Source of the DNA: Theocolax elegans | Taxonomy: Eukaryota; Arthropoda; Insecta; Hymenoptera; Cerocephalidae | DNA length: 64,000 nucleotides | Direction: 5' to 3' | NCBI GenBank assembly: GCA_026168455.1 | Contig: CM047426.1 | Location: 25,603,058-25,667,057 of the forward strand | Shown: positions 13,244 to 24,085 of the stretch, in pieces | Layout: each line of letters starts with the position of its first letter | Position numbering within the stretch: the first letter of the stretch is position 1 | Notes under the pieces: model-generated | What the model was told of the DNA's origin: nothing | The model's input: only the letters and a program-made list of their open reading frames with translations | The model's database searches: none | Made by a program: the position numbers and the translations under genes

Positions 13244-14394
13244 GGAGAATGGAATTTTTCGATCGATCATGAAATTGCGTCTAGATACCGTATTGAAATA
13301 AACACTTTTTTTCCCTTGCCTACATAGGTTTCTATTGAAATAAAATCGTGCTTAGAAAGTATAAGTATTTTTAATCCTTATTTCACTAATAAATACGATG
13401 AATCTTCGCAGTTAATATATATTAATTAAATATTCTATTCATTTTAATTGTCACACTAATTATATAATTCATTTAAATACAATTTTATGCGAGCTTTTTA
13501 TTTTACAGGTATCTTATCAAATTTAATTTAAAAAATCCCTTTTCATTTTATGTATTCAAGATGTCGTATAATCAATTCTGATTAGTTATCACTTAGACTT
13601 ACATTATTCGTAACACGAATACGCCTAATTAAAAGCAATTTTTATTTTTATGCTCTGAATAAGCACACGAAAATTCTGAACAATATTTATAATTCTTCGA
13701 TTCAGTGTATTTTAATTACAACATAAAGAATGAGTATTAATTGCATTTAGTTATTTCTTATTTATTAACATCACAATTAACCTTGCCTTTAAGTGTAACA
13801 GTCAAGTTAGATCAAATATCATTTACTTATACCCCTCGTTACTAGTATGCGATGACAATGAGACGGATAACAATTGATCTTATTAAACGTGTTTGGTTAG
13901 CACAAAGTTAATAGTATTAGAATATATTGACATTGCTATTTACGTAATGAGCGAAACTAAACTAAACCTATCACTCAAAATAAAGGAGTTTCGAACGTCA
14001 CTATATTGACCTAGTAATGCAGACACAAATATTGTAGATTCTAAGTTGTCTGATAATTAACAGGAAAAAGTGATAGAATTGCAGTGAGACACATTTAACA
14101 CTCACGATTATACGGACTCGTTATGGTAATTTTTACTACAGATTCCTTTGTATTATATAATCAATGCTGGAATTTACGTAAATACTGGTATATAATTCGT
14201 CGGTGAACGTCTACTCATTGCAACGCCGGCCACTTATTAGAAACATGATGTACATTATCGATTATTCTGACACTGTCATTATTAAGATGACCTCTTCAGT
14301 CTCGCGCAAACAATCAGCACTATATCGTCCCCTTATAAATAAAACGAAATGATTTCATGCCTCGTTTTAAACTGCATTATTACTCATGCCTTTA

Positions 14395-15035
14395 TTTATT
14401 TACGACTTTTGAGATCTGAAATAGCGACAAGAATTATTGGCGCGACGAAATTACTCAGTTTTAACTCTTGCGAAGTAACTTTTCGATCGTACGAATTAAA
14501 GATAATCTACGAAAAAAAAAAATAGAGTGAGTTCTTAAAAAATGAATAATCATCCAATCGGTCCGTTGAGATGACTTAACTTCAGAGGAATTTCTGGAAA
14601 CTCACCGTCGCAACTTATGATACATCTAACACCTTCCGCACCGTAAAACTAACAATTCAATAAAAAATGAAACCTATTCACTACTTCACGAAATTTAAAA
14701 AGAAAAACGAGAAGGCAATAACATTTTTACGAGTGGTCCTGGTGAATGATTCTTTCACAGACGCATTACCATTCCTAAGTTTCGTATATATATATACACG
14801 AGGAATAGGACAACTCATAAAATTTGAGTGGTAGTGTCGAAACCCGATTATACCTACCGCGTGTTCGCCATAAAAAGAAAACCAAGAGCCTGGTTACGAT
14901 CGAGCAGGTATAGAAATATCGTGGACATAATCGTATAGAAACGACGTAGGATTTGCAAGCAGTTGGGCCTAAATATACGCGAATAGACGCGCGGGTGCGT
15001 AAATAATGTTTGAATTTAAGAGGGGCCGATCCCTC
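14395..15035. other. Non-coding flank right of the duplication
   Basis: Mixed AT-rich sequence becomes more CpG-rich towards 14880-15030. No open frame of note is present. It leads into the TATA/donor arrangement at 15040-15131. Confidence 0.4.
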
Positions 15036-15039
15036 CTCC

Positions 15040-15131
15040 TATATAGTATAAGAGACTCACCGCAACCGAAGGATCGTCCGCCTGGGGGTCTGCCCGATAG
15101 TTTATTGCCCGATTAGTCGCCACCGGTAAGT
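15040..15131 (+). promoter_or_regulatory. Candidate TATA promoter and short first exon ending at a GTAAGT donor
   Basis: A TATATAG box lies at 15040-15046 just after a GC-rich segment. About 80 bp downstream, CACCG is followed by GTAAGT at 15126-15131, a full-consensus 5' splice site. Transcription starting about 30 bp after the TATA box would give a first exon of about 55 nt, rich in CpG and without an ATG, so a non-coding leader or lncRNA first exon. The box and the donor are seen directly; their joint use is inference. No acceptor or downstream coding exon was identified in the window. Confidence 0.3.
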
Positions 15132-15589
15132 CAACTTTACTGCGCCGCGCGTCGTTTAAGCGCGGGGCTTTCGAAACTTTGAATCACGATGGCCGCGAGA
15201 AGCCTCCGGATTAGCCCGCCCTTTTAGGATGGAGAAAATAAACTGGCAACCGTTTGCGAAATTCTCGGCTGCGGATTAGCGATCCAAGAATATACTGACA
15301 ATCCGATGCACAAAAATCTCGATTTCACCGACATATTTCGACGATTGCAGTACATATTAACCGTGAACCAAATTTTTCCGCTTCTTTTATAGCATCATTT
15401 TTTTATGCGATTATGGCAAATTCCAATTTTTTAGGTACGATCGTTGCACGTAATAAACGTTACTACGCAGTAAACGTTCCCATTTTGGACCAAATTGGTC
15501 GAATATAGGTCTTGAGTGGTAGCACTTTTTAAAATGGCGCGCTAAAACGTTTTTCTACACATTATATAAAAGAAATTAAATAATCTAAA
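15132..15589. other. CpG-rich to AT-rich transition, no gene
   Basis: The sequence stays CpG-rich to about 15330 and then becomes AT-rich. No frame, RNA or repeat could be supported. If the donor at 15126 is real, this is the start of an intron. Confidence 0.35.
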
Positions 15590-16155
15590 ATATAAATATA
15601 GGAAATGTTTCAATATAAAATGTGTGATAATTTTTGTATTGTAACTTTTTATGTACAACTAAATACTGGCAAGTTAAACGCATAAAACTGTCAAAATAGT
15701 ACAAAAGAACGTTTTTTCTACTTTATAAAGACAAATATAAATTGTACTGTAAAAGTTTAAATGTAAAAAATCTTTATCTTAATAAGATAAAACCTTTTTT
15801 TATACAACATTTTTTGCTTAGATGAATATATTTAAAGTTAAGTACAAAAAAATAGTTGAAAAAGCCTAAAATGTACAAAAAAAGAAGCTTTTTAGACATT
15901 AACTAAATAAATATTGATTTTACGTAGAAATTTTAAATGTAAGTAATGTTTATCACAATAAAAGAAAACTTTTTCTATGAAACATTTTTTACTCGCACTG
16001 ATATTTTTCCTGATAAATTAAAAAAACGGTTAAAAAAGCTAAAAATGTACAAAATAGGCGGTTTTAGGCCTTATCTAAATAAATATGGATTATACGTACA
16101 AATTTTAAAGGTAAGAAATGTTTATCATATAAGAAAACTTTTGTTTACCTTTTAA
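15590..16155. repeat. Degenerate ~174 bp-period tandem repeat, about three units
   Basis: The landmark TTTAAATGTAA(G/A)(T/A)AATGTTTATC-like block recurs with its variants ending near 15764, 15940 and 16112, spaced 176 and 172 bp. A weaker version (GGAAATGTTTCAATATA) lies near 15602. A second landmark, AAAATGTACAAAA, precedes two of the blocks at the same relative distance. The units are well diverged, so this is an old array. The 69-codon plus-strand frame at 15946-16155 is a by-product of the repeat. Confidence 0.6.
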
Positions 16156-16159
16156 TTAT

Positions 16160-16210
16160 TTTTGAATATGTATGTATGCTTGTATGTATGTATTATATGT
16201 ATATGTAAAC
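16160..16210. repeat. TATG-type microsatellite
   Basis: Imperfect repeats of TATG/TGTA lie directly after the 174 bp-period array. Confidence 0.6.
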
Positions 16211-16320
16211 AAGTCAATTGAAAAATTCAGTTAATGTTTTACCCGTTTGGTTAAAATTAATTTTTATAGTAACTTCTATATATTATAGTTTACACTAGTT
16301 CCAGTTGTTTATTAAACTAT

Positions 16321-16797
16321 CAAGGAGAATGTCTCAGATGCGTGAAACAGATCTTATCCAAATAGGAATTGTTTTATACTATAAAAATATGAAGAAACCC
16401 GGAATTATTTTTGTCCCATGCTTTGTTTTACGCAAGTTATGGACGAATAAAGCAAATTTTGTAAAAGAAAAGTTTTCACTGTAATTGCTTATAATTAAAA
16501 AACAGATGAAGATAGATATTTAAACGATAAATCACAAAAAGATCAAAGCGGTCAATTTGCCTCAAAGTTATGAAAAAATAAGAAATTGAAGCAATTTTAA
16601 CCAAAACTTTGTAGTAAAAATTGATTGATCTTTTATCCAAAATTTCTTTTTTATTTTATTTTTCTCACAACTTTGAGTCAAATTGACCGATTTGAGTTTC
16701 TTTTTTTTATCTCCTTAATCTCAGCTTTCTTGCGGTTTTTTGGTTTAACTAGCTATCTCCATCCGTTTCCAAGATACTTTCCTTGAAAGTTTAATGA
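16321..16797. mobile_element. Decayed foldback element, family FB1, copy 1
   Basis: The left end reads CAAGGAGAATGTCTCAGATG and is followed by ACTATAAAAATATGAAGAAA. Both features are shared with the better preserved copy at 57851-58505. The interior is an inverted repeat: a block with CTCAAAGTTATGAAAAAATA near 16562 has its complement (ATTTTTCTCACAACTTTGAG) near 16660-16680. The right end is degraded and ends near TTTCCTTGAAAG. No coding sequence is present, so this is a non-autonomous element. Confidence 0.6.
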
Positions 16798-17252
16798 ATC
16801 ACCACACTAGGAACATTATCGATACTGCATTATTGCTGTGACTAACATTATAATAAAATCATAATAACAAAGGATTTTCTCATTTAGGGAGACATCATGT
16901 ATGCAGAAAAAGATTATGTAGGTTGTGTATTGGTAACCATTTACATTGCTTCAATAAAAATGCCAAATCATTATTTAATTATTTTAGTACCACAACTGTG
17001 ACCGCGAAGCATCATTCATAGGATAAATGTATCAATATATCCGAGTGTACGTATTTCGACGAATTTTTTTATATAATGTATGTAACGTTACTAACAAATG
17101 AATTTCCATTATAAAGAATTGATTGTACATCAACAATGTGAATACAAATTTTATCTTATTTATTTTGCATGTATAAGTATACATCTTAAACAATAATTTA
17201 ATTAGAACTAGGACGATGTACAATAAAAAATTTAAAAAATATGTAAAAGCTT
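16798..17252. other. AT-rich non-coding stretch
   Basis: No gene or repeat boundary could be supported between the two foldback elements. Confidence 0.45.
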
Positions 17253-17256
17253 TTAA

Positions 17257-17769
17257 GAGGATGTCGGAGCTATAGCCTCCATCAAAAGCCGCTCGATCTC
17301 GCGGCTTCGAATGGCGCTGTAGTCAGGTGTCGATTTCGACGATAAACATACTTCAAACATAAATTATGAATTTTACAGCTACATAGAGCTGTTGAAAGAT
17401 ACTTTCCCCCCTAGCTATGACTAAATCTAAGGTAATTGTAATATTACTCTTGGCAGCAAATGTTTATTTTTTTAAAGAAATGTGTAATACGTTGCGTGTA
17501 GCATTACGGCAGATATAGATTCATTGAATATGGGACGTATTACACATTTCTTTAAAAAAATAAACATTTGCTGCCAAGAGTAATATTACAATTACCTTAG
17601 TTTTAGTCATAGCTAGGGGGAAAGTATCTTTCAACAGCTCTATGTAGCTGTAAAATTCATAATTTATGTTTGAAGTATGTTTATCGTCGAAATCGACACC
17701 TGACTACAGCGCCATTCGAAGCCGCGAGATCGAGCGGCTACCAACGGAGGCTATAACTCCGACATCCTC
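17257..17769. mobile_element. 513 bp foldback element flanked by TTAA
   Basis: The ends are GAGGATGTCGGAGCTATAGC and its complement. The left arm (17257-17491) and right arm (17536-17769) are reverse complements over their whole length with few mismatches, around a 44 bp spacer. TTAA precedes the element (17253-17256) and follows it (17770-17773). A TTAA target duplication is known for piggyBac-like and Kolobok-like transposons; which of them mobilised this element cannot be told from the ends alone. There is no transposase. The high arm identity points to recent activity or to arm-to-arm gene conversion. Confidence 0.85.
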
Positions 17770-17773
17770 TTAA

Positions 17774-18960
17774 AGTTGATTTAATTCCGCAGAAATTTGT
17801 ACGTTTTTACCCAGTATCTTCCTTGCAATAGAAATTCGTTTCTTCAGAATTTTTATCAGTATTATATTGTAGGGCTGGTTTGATTTGTAAAATCGTTTAT
17901 CATTTATGTACTTTTCATAAAATACAGCAGGACATTACGATGTATTATTCATGGGAACCTCAAACTAAGTAAACTTGCTGAAAAAAATTCATCAAACGTT
18001 TATTATTACTAAGATAAAAACTTTAATTTTTACAATCAGAATAATAATTTTGTTGCATTAGTGTGACGGATTGTTACTGTGTAGTACCGTTATTCATCCA
18101 TTATTTCTATAGTTTTCTCCAAATACTAAATGAGTCGTATTTAAATTAAAACAACATTGAAAAGTCATATTCATCTATCTAATCGGACTTAATTTTCCTA
18201 ATTGGATCGCCTTCAAAAAGAAGGGTTCCGGTGCTTCAGCGCTACAATGTTAGCGCAGCGATTAATTTCAATATGCAAATCAAGGTAAAGACGAATATCT
18301 TGATTACGTCAGAAAAGCCTCACTCTGAGTCTACAAAAATGCATAGGAAGTAACTTAACGATCGACGTTCAGCAAGGCAAAATCGATTATCTCTCGAACG
18401 ATGGAATATATGATATCATATGCCAATTTTTATTTATTTATTTAGAAACATTGGTTTTTACTTTTTATTAAAAGTGCCGAATCTAATATATTTATAGTAA
18501 TAAATTGTTTTTAGATTTATAAAAAAATATGCAAGAACTAAGTTGTTAAATTTCTGTCGCATATTACTTTATAATCAGCATGCTGTGATTAATTAAAATA
18601 ACACAAATCTTAGTTTTCTTTTTTTATATTATTAACTACTTCATTGTAATATATATTTACTATATATACATTACTATAAATATATTAGATTTGATAAGCA
18701 GCGTAGATTGGTTGGACATACAAAAATATTTTTAATATAATTTTAATACTCCGCGACATATAAATTTTTAATTAATATAATACAATATACCTACTTAATA
18801 TTATTAATAACTAACATATGTAAGTGTAAGTATCTATAGTTTATTGTAAAAATCATTAAAATATCATATAAGTAAGTTTGGTATACACAAAAAGTGTGAA
18901 AACGTAATCATGTGCGAGCGTGAGTGCGTACATCGAGCTTGTAGTTGTCATTTCAGTAAG
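17774..18960. other. AT-rich non-coding stretch
   Basis: No gene, RNA or element ends could be supported. Short AT repeats are present around 18650-18680. Confidence 0.45.
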
Positions 18961-18967
18961 CGTCAAA

Positions 18968-19485
18968 TATGCGCCACGCTAAATTTGCAATAACATTGTA
19001 ACTAATAGAGATATTTCAACAAACCAAAGTTGAGCATATTTGCCTTGACATAAGCTTTCTTTCTATCTGGATTAAATGTTGTAATTATTATTAGAATCAA
19101 TTTTATACCGTTATAAACAAATTAGTTTCCATATTTTTAGCTTAATTTATTGCTTTTTGCAAGTTATAATAACATTTAATACATGCATTTAATACCTTTT
19201 TTTCTTTTGCATGTTAGAATAATAACTATTTTATCGAATGCAAGTTATAAAATTTAAAAATTTGTATTTAAACCAAAGTTACAACCGAAAAAGTGAGCGC
19301 GCATAACGAAAACGGGACATTTTTGCATTAAATTTGCAATAACTTTTGACCTAATCAAGATATTTAATCAAACCACAATTGGGAAAATTTGTAATAAAAA
19401 TATCTTTGTTTTTCCATATTTAAAAGATTTAAATTATTGTTAGAGTGGCTTGTAACGCGGTTTAAACAATTGATTGGTTAATAAC
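18968..19485. repeat. Diverged direct repeat, period about 350 bp
   Basis: The block TAAATTTGCAATAAC followed by a TAATNNAGATATTT and CAAACCA series occurs at about 18980-19130. It recurs in the same order at about 19329-19480, including a following GATTAAAT/GATTTAAATT and TTATTGTTAGA-type segment. The copies differ at many positions. It is non-coding and of unknown origin. Confidence 0.5.
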
Positions 19486-19489
19486 AATT

Positions 19490-20505
19490 TATCTACAACT
19501 TTTTCAGACTTCTACCCAAAAAATTCGGATTCAGCAGGCAAAAATGCTTTAAAAATACTTGGGTAGAGCCGTGGCATATGAAAAGGCGACGAAACTATAC
19601 CTGGCGCCTAGACTATTAAGTTGGATAGTCACTCTCTCAATAACAATATTTTTAAAGATATGTACGATTTTCTAATGTAAACTTCAAATTTGGTAATCTA
19701 AACCTTTTTAATGTCATTTCAGCTTGTTCTGTTGGTTTTGATTGGCGTGACGAAAGACATTTTGAAAAGTTTGAAACTAGCTTTTAAATTGACAAGTAAC
19801 CAAGAACGGTTATTCTTATTTCAACAATATAAGGTCGGGAAAATCTTCGTTTTACCTTTTTCTATTTAAAATACATATTTTATCATTAAAAAGTAGAATG
19901 AATTGTCACTAGATAATTAAAACGTAGATTTTTATATATACTGTGTTCTATTCTGTATAAAATATTTTGCAAGTTTTCAATATTCTCGTACTAGTACTTT
20001 TGACAGATTTTCACAACTATCCAATTTTAAGTAAGTATTTGTAAATACAAATTTATTATTACGATTATATTATTTTTTTATTTACGCTTATGTGTTTCAT
20101 AAACTTAATTTATTTCATATTAATTTTTAGAAAGATGGCATATAGGATAATTTACGTAATATTATAATAATAAGTATTTGTCAATAAATTTTACAAGCTG
20201 TTTTATAATTTACATTTTACTTATAAGTAATGTACGTTAACATGGTAATAGTTAATTCTTTTTCCTCAATATTTTCACGACTTTAACAGACACGATAAAA
20301 ATTACTGTTGAATCCTCTATCAAGCAATTTTAAACGGGTATGCTTTTAAAAAAACTTAAAATGTGTACTATCACAAACAAAGCAACCAGATTTTATTTGT
20401 AAAAATGACTGACTATTTTTTCAAGCTGTTGCATTATATTTGTCACAATCAAACCTACGCCCTCTAAATAAAAAAGTAGATATTTATTTTCAATTACTAA
20501 TCTAA
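19490..20505. other. AT-rich non-coding stretch
   Basis: No credible gene or RNA was seen. The minus-strand frame at 20393-20800 starts in the CpG patch to the right and has no recognisable motif. Confidence 0.45.
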
Positions 20506-20509
20506 TAAT

Positions 20510-20774
20510 CGTAAATCGATGTAGCGCGCTGCCAATGGAAAACACGCAGAGTGCCGTACGAGCGCGTCGACGTACACCAAGTTTTATTACACACACGCGG
20601 CATCGGGCGCCTGAACTTTTTAAAAGCGATATATCGCGCAAACTTTGCAGGGGAAGTTTCGCATCTATATAGAGAAAACAAGCGCACTGTCGAATCACCT
20701 GTTGAGCTCGCCTCATCGCGCGTTTGCTCAACGTTTGCACACACTCGTACACGCACTCACAAATACACTCATCC
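20510..20774. other. CpG-rich patch next to the LINE insertion
   Basis: This short interval is enriched in CpG, with CGCGC-type words and CA/CT-rich sequence at its right end that runs into the (GA)n tract at 20775-20786. The three overlapping open frames here have no recognised motif. It is a possible regulatory element that lies beside the 3' end of the retrotransposon. Confidence 0.35.
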
Positions 20775-20786
20775 GAGAGAGAGAGA
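20775..20786. repeat. (GA)n tract flanking the LINE 3' end
   Basis: Six GA units separate the CpG patch from the first base of the retrotransposon tail (TTGATTGATAAC). A longer tract of the same motif abuts the other end of the element at 23159-23182. Confidence 0.8.
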
Positions 20787-23158
20787 TTGATTGATAACAT
20801 TATTTATTTGTGCCAAGGTTTAACTAAACCGAATGGCACTCAAAATTACATGGAAGTATAAATATAATTATATTAATGTAATACAATGTCGCATGTTGTA
20901 TATACAAATTATTAGAGCGCATTATAATAAAATACATTAAAATTTAAAATAAAACAAGAAAAATAAATACATTAAATTATCGATAATACATAAAATACAC
21001 TGAAATATAATAATATAAAATAATATAATATAATATAAAATCGCATATAGTTTTTGCAAAGACGGTACAATTGTGTAAGTGTACAAACAAATTTAAAATT
21101 TTTAAAATTTAGAAAGTATGATTCAATTCAAGCACATACAATATAACGTCTGTACTAGAAGGAGAGACATGAACAATTGATCAATCAATGTAAGATTCAA
21201 TATGCAAAATCAGATGCTCGAGTTAGAAACATTCTGAAGATAGCTGCGCATATTCATCCTGAAACTGTCCACACTAGAACTGTTTCTAATGGAACTAGGC
21301 AATTTATTCCATAGCTCCATAGCCGAGACTGAGAAGGAAGCTTTATACGAGTCTCTTCTACTAGTCGGAATTGTAAAAATGTTTCCCAAACGTATGGATC
21401 TACGACTTTCCTCATTTATGAATGTCAAATCATCAAATAAGTAGCTGGGCCTTTCAGTTGATAACAATTTATACATAAAACAGGCAAGAAAGTACTTGCG
21501 TCGATCTTTTAGAGAAAACCAACCTAAGCGCTCATAGTAAGGACGCAAAGCCGCATCTCGTTTTAAATGGAATATATAGCGCACGACAGTATTGCAGAGT
21601 CTTTGAAGTTTCAACTCCAGGTATGATGGAAGATCATTAAATACGAGACATGCATAATCGAAATGTGGGATAACCAAGGCGTTGGCAAGCGCAATTCGTC
21701 CCGCCTCTGGTAGACATTGGCCCTTATATCGCAGACGATACAAAACACCATGGACATTGGATGAAATATTAGCTATCTGTGCGTTCCATGAAAGATCACT
21801 TGCCAAAGTAACACCCAAACTCTTTACCGAGGCAGACAATTGAATTTGATTGCCAAGAAGTAAAATCGGTTGCATGGCATAGTCATTTAAACGCAAAGAC
21901 ATTTGCGTTGACGCAAAAAGGATAGCTTTGGTTTTGCTGATGTTCAGTTTTAAGCCATTTGCGGCCACCCATTCCGCTATCGACTGGATATCTTGATTAA
22001 TTTCGACAATAGTCTCATTAATGCGCGCAGGTTTGCATTGTATGTAAATTTTTAAGTCATCGGCGAATAGCTTGAATTTACAAAATTTGATTACTCTAAC
22101 GATGGAATTAATATATATTAGAAATATTATAGGACCCGGAGTAGATCCTTGAGGTACACCAGATGTTACTGATAGAAAAGTGGAAGGCGTGTTGTCAAGA
22201 TTCAGAACAGCCTGAGTACGCTCGGATAGGTAAGAATGTATCCACTTCATTGCTAATGGTGAAAAATGAAGTTCTTTCAACTTCGAAATAAGTTTCGTAT
22301 GGTTAATTGTGTCGAATGCCCTACTCATGTCAAAGAGGACCATGAAAGTGACCATACCCTGCTCAAACCCCAGACGAATGTCATCAGTAGTTTTTAACAA
22401 ATCTGCCTGAGTACTATAACCACTGCGAAAACCAGATTGAGAAGGCGACAGTAAAAATGTGGATTCAAGATAATGAACTAGTTGTCTGGTAATAATGGAA
22501 TCAAATACTTTCGCAAAATGTGGTAATTGAGCAATTGGACGAGTATCTGCCATTGTGTCAGGCATATTTTTCTTTAATAAAGGTATAATTACTGATTTCT
22601 TCCAAAGGGCAGGGTAAACTCCGGTTTCAATAGATATGTTAAAGAGATTCACAAAGAACGGCACTATGTCATGGAATACGTCTGCGAAAAATGACAGAGA
22701 AAGACCATCACAGCTACGACTCCTCGATTTAGGTAAAGATGATTTCATTGCCATGAGTACTGCATCAAAGTCCACATTATGAAAAGAGAACTGTAACGTA
22801 TCACCTCCACTAGAACAATTCAAAATCTCGTCCAATTGACTAATAGAGCAAGCTGGATGACAGCACGCAATCGAGGAATAATATCTGATAAGGTCTTCCG
22901 CATTAAAGTAATGAAGTGGGGACTCAAACTTAGGTTTAGTCAGACCATAATTCCGCAGCACTCTCCAGTAACCAGCCGAATCAGGAGCATTATTTAAGGC
23001 ATTGATAATATACCTATCGCGAGTTAATTTAATCTCTCTCTTAATCTGTTTGCGCAGAGCCTTATATTGAACGAGCAGAGCGCCACTATGTTGCCTGCGA
23101 GATTTTTTATAAAGTCGATCACGAGAATGACACATAAGTCTAAGCTCGTTCGTGAACC
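20787..23158 (-). mobile_element. 5'-truncated non-LTR retrotransposon in a (GA)n microsatellite
   Basis: The element lies on the minus strand and is about 2.37 kb long. It starts in the linker between endonuclease and reverse transcriptase, contains an uninterrupted reverse transcriptase and C-terminal region, and continues into an AT-rich 3' untranslated region of about 420 bp. The 3' end has a stem-loop (20810-20839) and a short ATCAATCAATC tail. (GA)n tracts abut both ends. The endonuclease domain and any ORF1 are missing, as expected from incomplete reverse transcription. The C-terminal WNKLPSSIRNS block and the motif pattern recall the CR1/L2/Daphne side of non-LTR elements; clade assignment is inference. 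Confidence 0.85.
20810..20839 (-). other. Stem-loop near the 3' end of the LINE
   Basis: GTGCCA (20810-20815) pairs with TGGCAC (20834-20839), and inside it GGTTTA (20817-20822) pairs with TAAACC (20825-20830), with a small internal mismatch and a two-base loop. On the element strand it lies about 25 bp before the terminal ATCA repeats. In L2-type elements such as eel UnaL2, a 3' stem-loop followed by a short repeat is the recognition site of the reverse transcriptase; the same role here is inference. Confidence 0.6.
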
Positions 23159-23213
23159 AGAGAGAGAGAGAGAGAGAGAGAGAATCCGTCGATAGTACAG
23201 CTCGGTTGTGCAC
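21210..23213 (-). CDS. Non-LTR retrotransposon reverse transcriptase (ORF2, N-terminally truncated)
   Basis: This open frame has 667 codons. The protein copies element RNA into DNA at a nicked chromosomal target. Visible landmarks are the pre-RT linker (WFTNELRLMCHSRDRLYKKS, residues 19-38); motif A FDMSRAFD (294-301), carrying the first catalytic aspartate; motif B SGVPQG (351-356); the catalytic core FADD (383-386); motif D LKLNISKTK (421-429); and a C-terminal AMELWNKLPSSIRNSSS block (631-647). All expected catalytic aspartates are present, and there is no internal stop or frameshift. The first ~18 residues, including the SLSLSLSL run, come from flanking DNA and the (GA)n tract, so the annotated start is not the ancestral one. 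The upstream endonuclease is missing. A young insertion fits best; autonomous mobility is unlikely. Confidence 0.9.
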   Translation of the reverse strand: MHNRAVLSTDSLSLSLSLWFTNELRLMCHSRDRLYKKSRRQHSGALLVQYKALRKQIKREIKLTRDRYIINALNNAPDSAGYWRVLRNYGLTKPKFESPLHYFNAEDLIRYYSSIACCHPACSISQLDEILNCSSGGDTLQFSFHNVDFDAVLMAMKSSLPKSRSRSCDGLSLSFFADVFHDIVPFFVNLFNISIETGVYPALWKKSVIIPLLKKNMPDTMADTRPIAQLPHFAKVFDSIITRQLVHYLESTFLLSPSQSGFRSGYSTQADLLKTTDDIRLGFEQGMVTFMVLFDMSRAFDTINHTKLISKLKELHFSPLAMKWIHSYLSERTQAVLNLDNTPSTFLSVTSGVPQGSTPGPIIFLIYINSIVRVIKFCKFKLFADDLKIYIQCKPARINETIVEINQDIQSIAEWVAANGLKLNISKTKAILFASTQMSLRLNDYAMQPILLLGNQIQLSASVKSLGVTLASDLSWNAQIANISSNVHGVLYRLRYKGQCLPEAGRIALANALVIPHFDYACLVFNDLPSYLELKLQRLCNTVVRYIFHLKRDAALRPYYERLGWFSLKDRRKYFLACFMYKLLSTERPSYLFDDLTFINEESRRSIRLGNIFTIPTSRRDSYKASFSVSAMELWNKLPSSIRNSSSVDSFRMNMRSYLQNVSNSSI
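23159..23182. repeat. (AG)12 tract flanking the LINE 5' end
   Basis: An AG run directly joins the truncated 5' end of the retrotransposon. Together with the shorter tract at 20775-20786 it indicates that the element inserted inside a pre-existing microsatellite. Confidence 0.85.
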
Positions 23214-23355
23214 GAAACGTCACACGGTGCTGGACGTACGCACCCCGTCGTCAATTTATATGGGCAATTACCCCCTGGGACCCGATACAGTAATGTTACG
23301 CAGCCGTTTGAGTTTAAACTTAACAACGAGCAATGCCTGCGTAGTATCGTTTATC

Positions 23356-24085
<730 letters not shown>

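Larger units (their letters stand above)
11412..14394. repeat. Copy 2 of the ~2.98 kb direct tandem duplication
   Basis: This second unit begins exactly where copy 1 ends, after the shared terminal CATGCCTTTA. It ends with the same CATGCCTTTA at about 14385-14394, then enters unrelated sequence. It is 2,983 bp long and nearly identical to 8427-11411. Because of the identity, the same open frames appear in both copies with a constant offset of 2982-2983. Confidence 0.97.
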
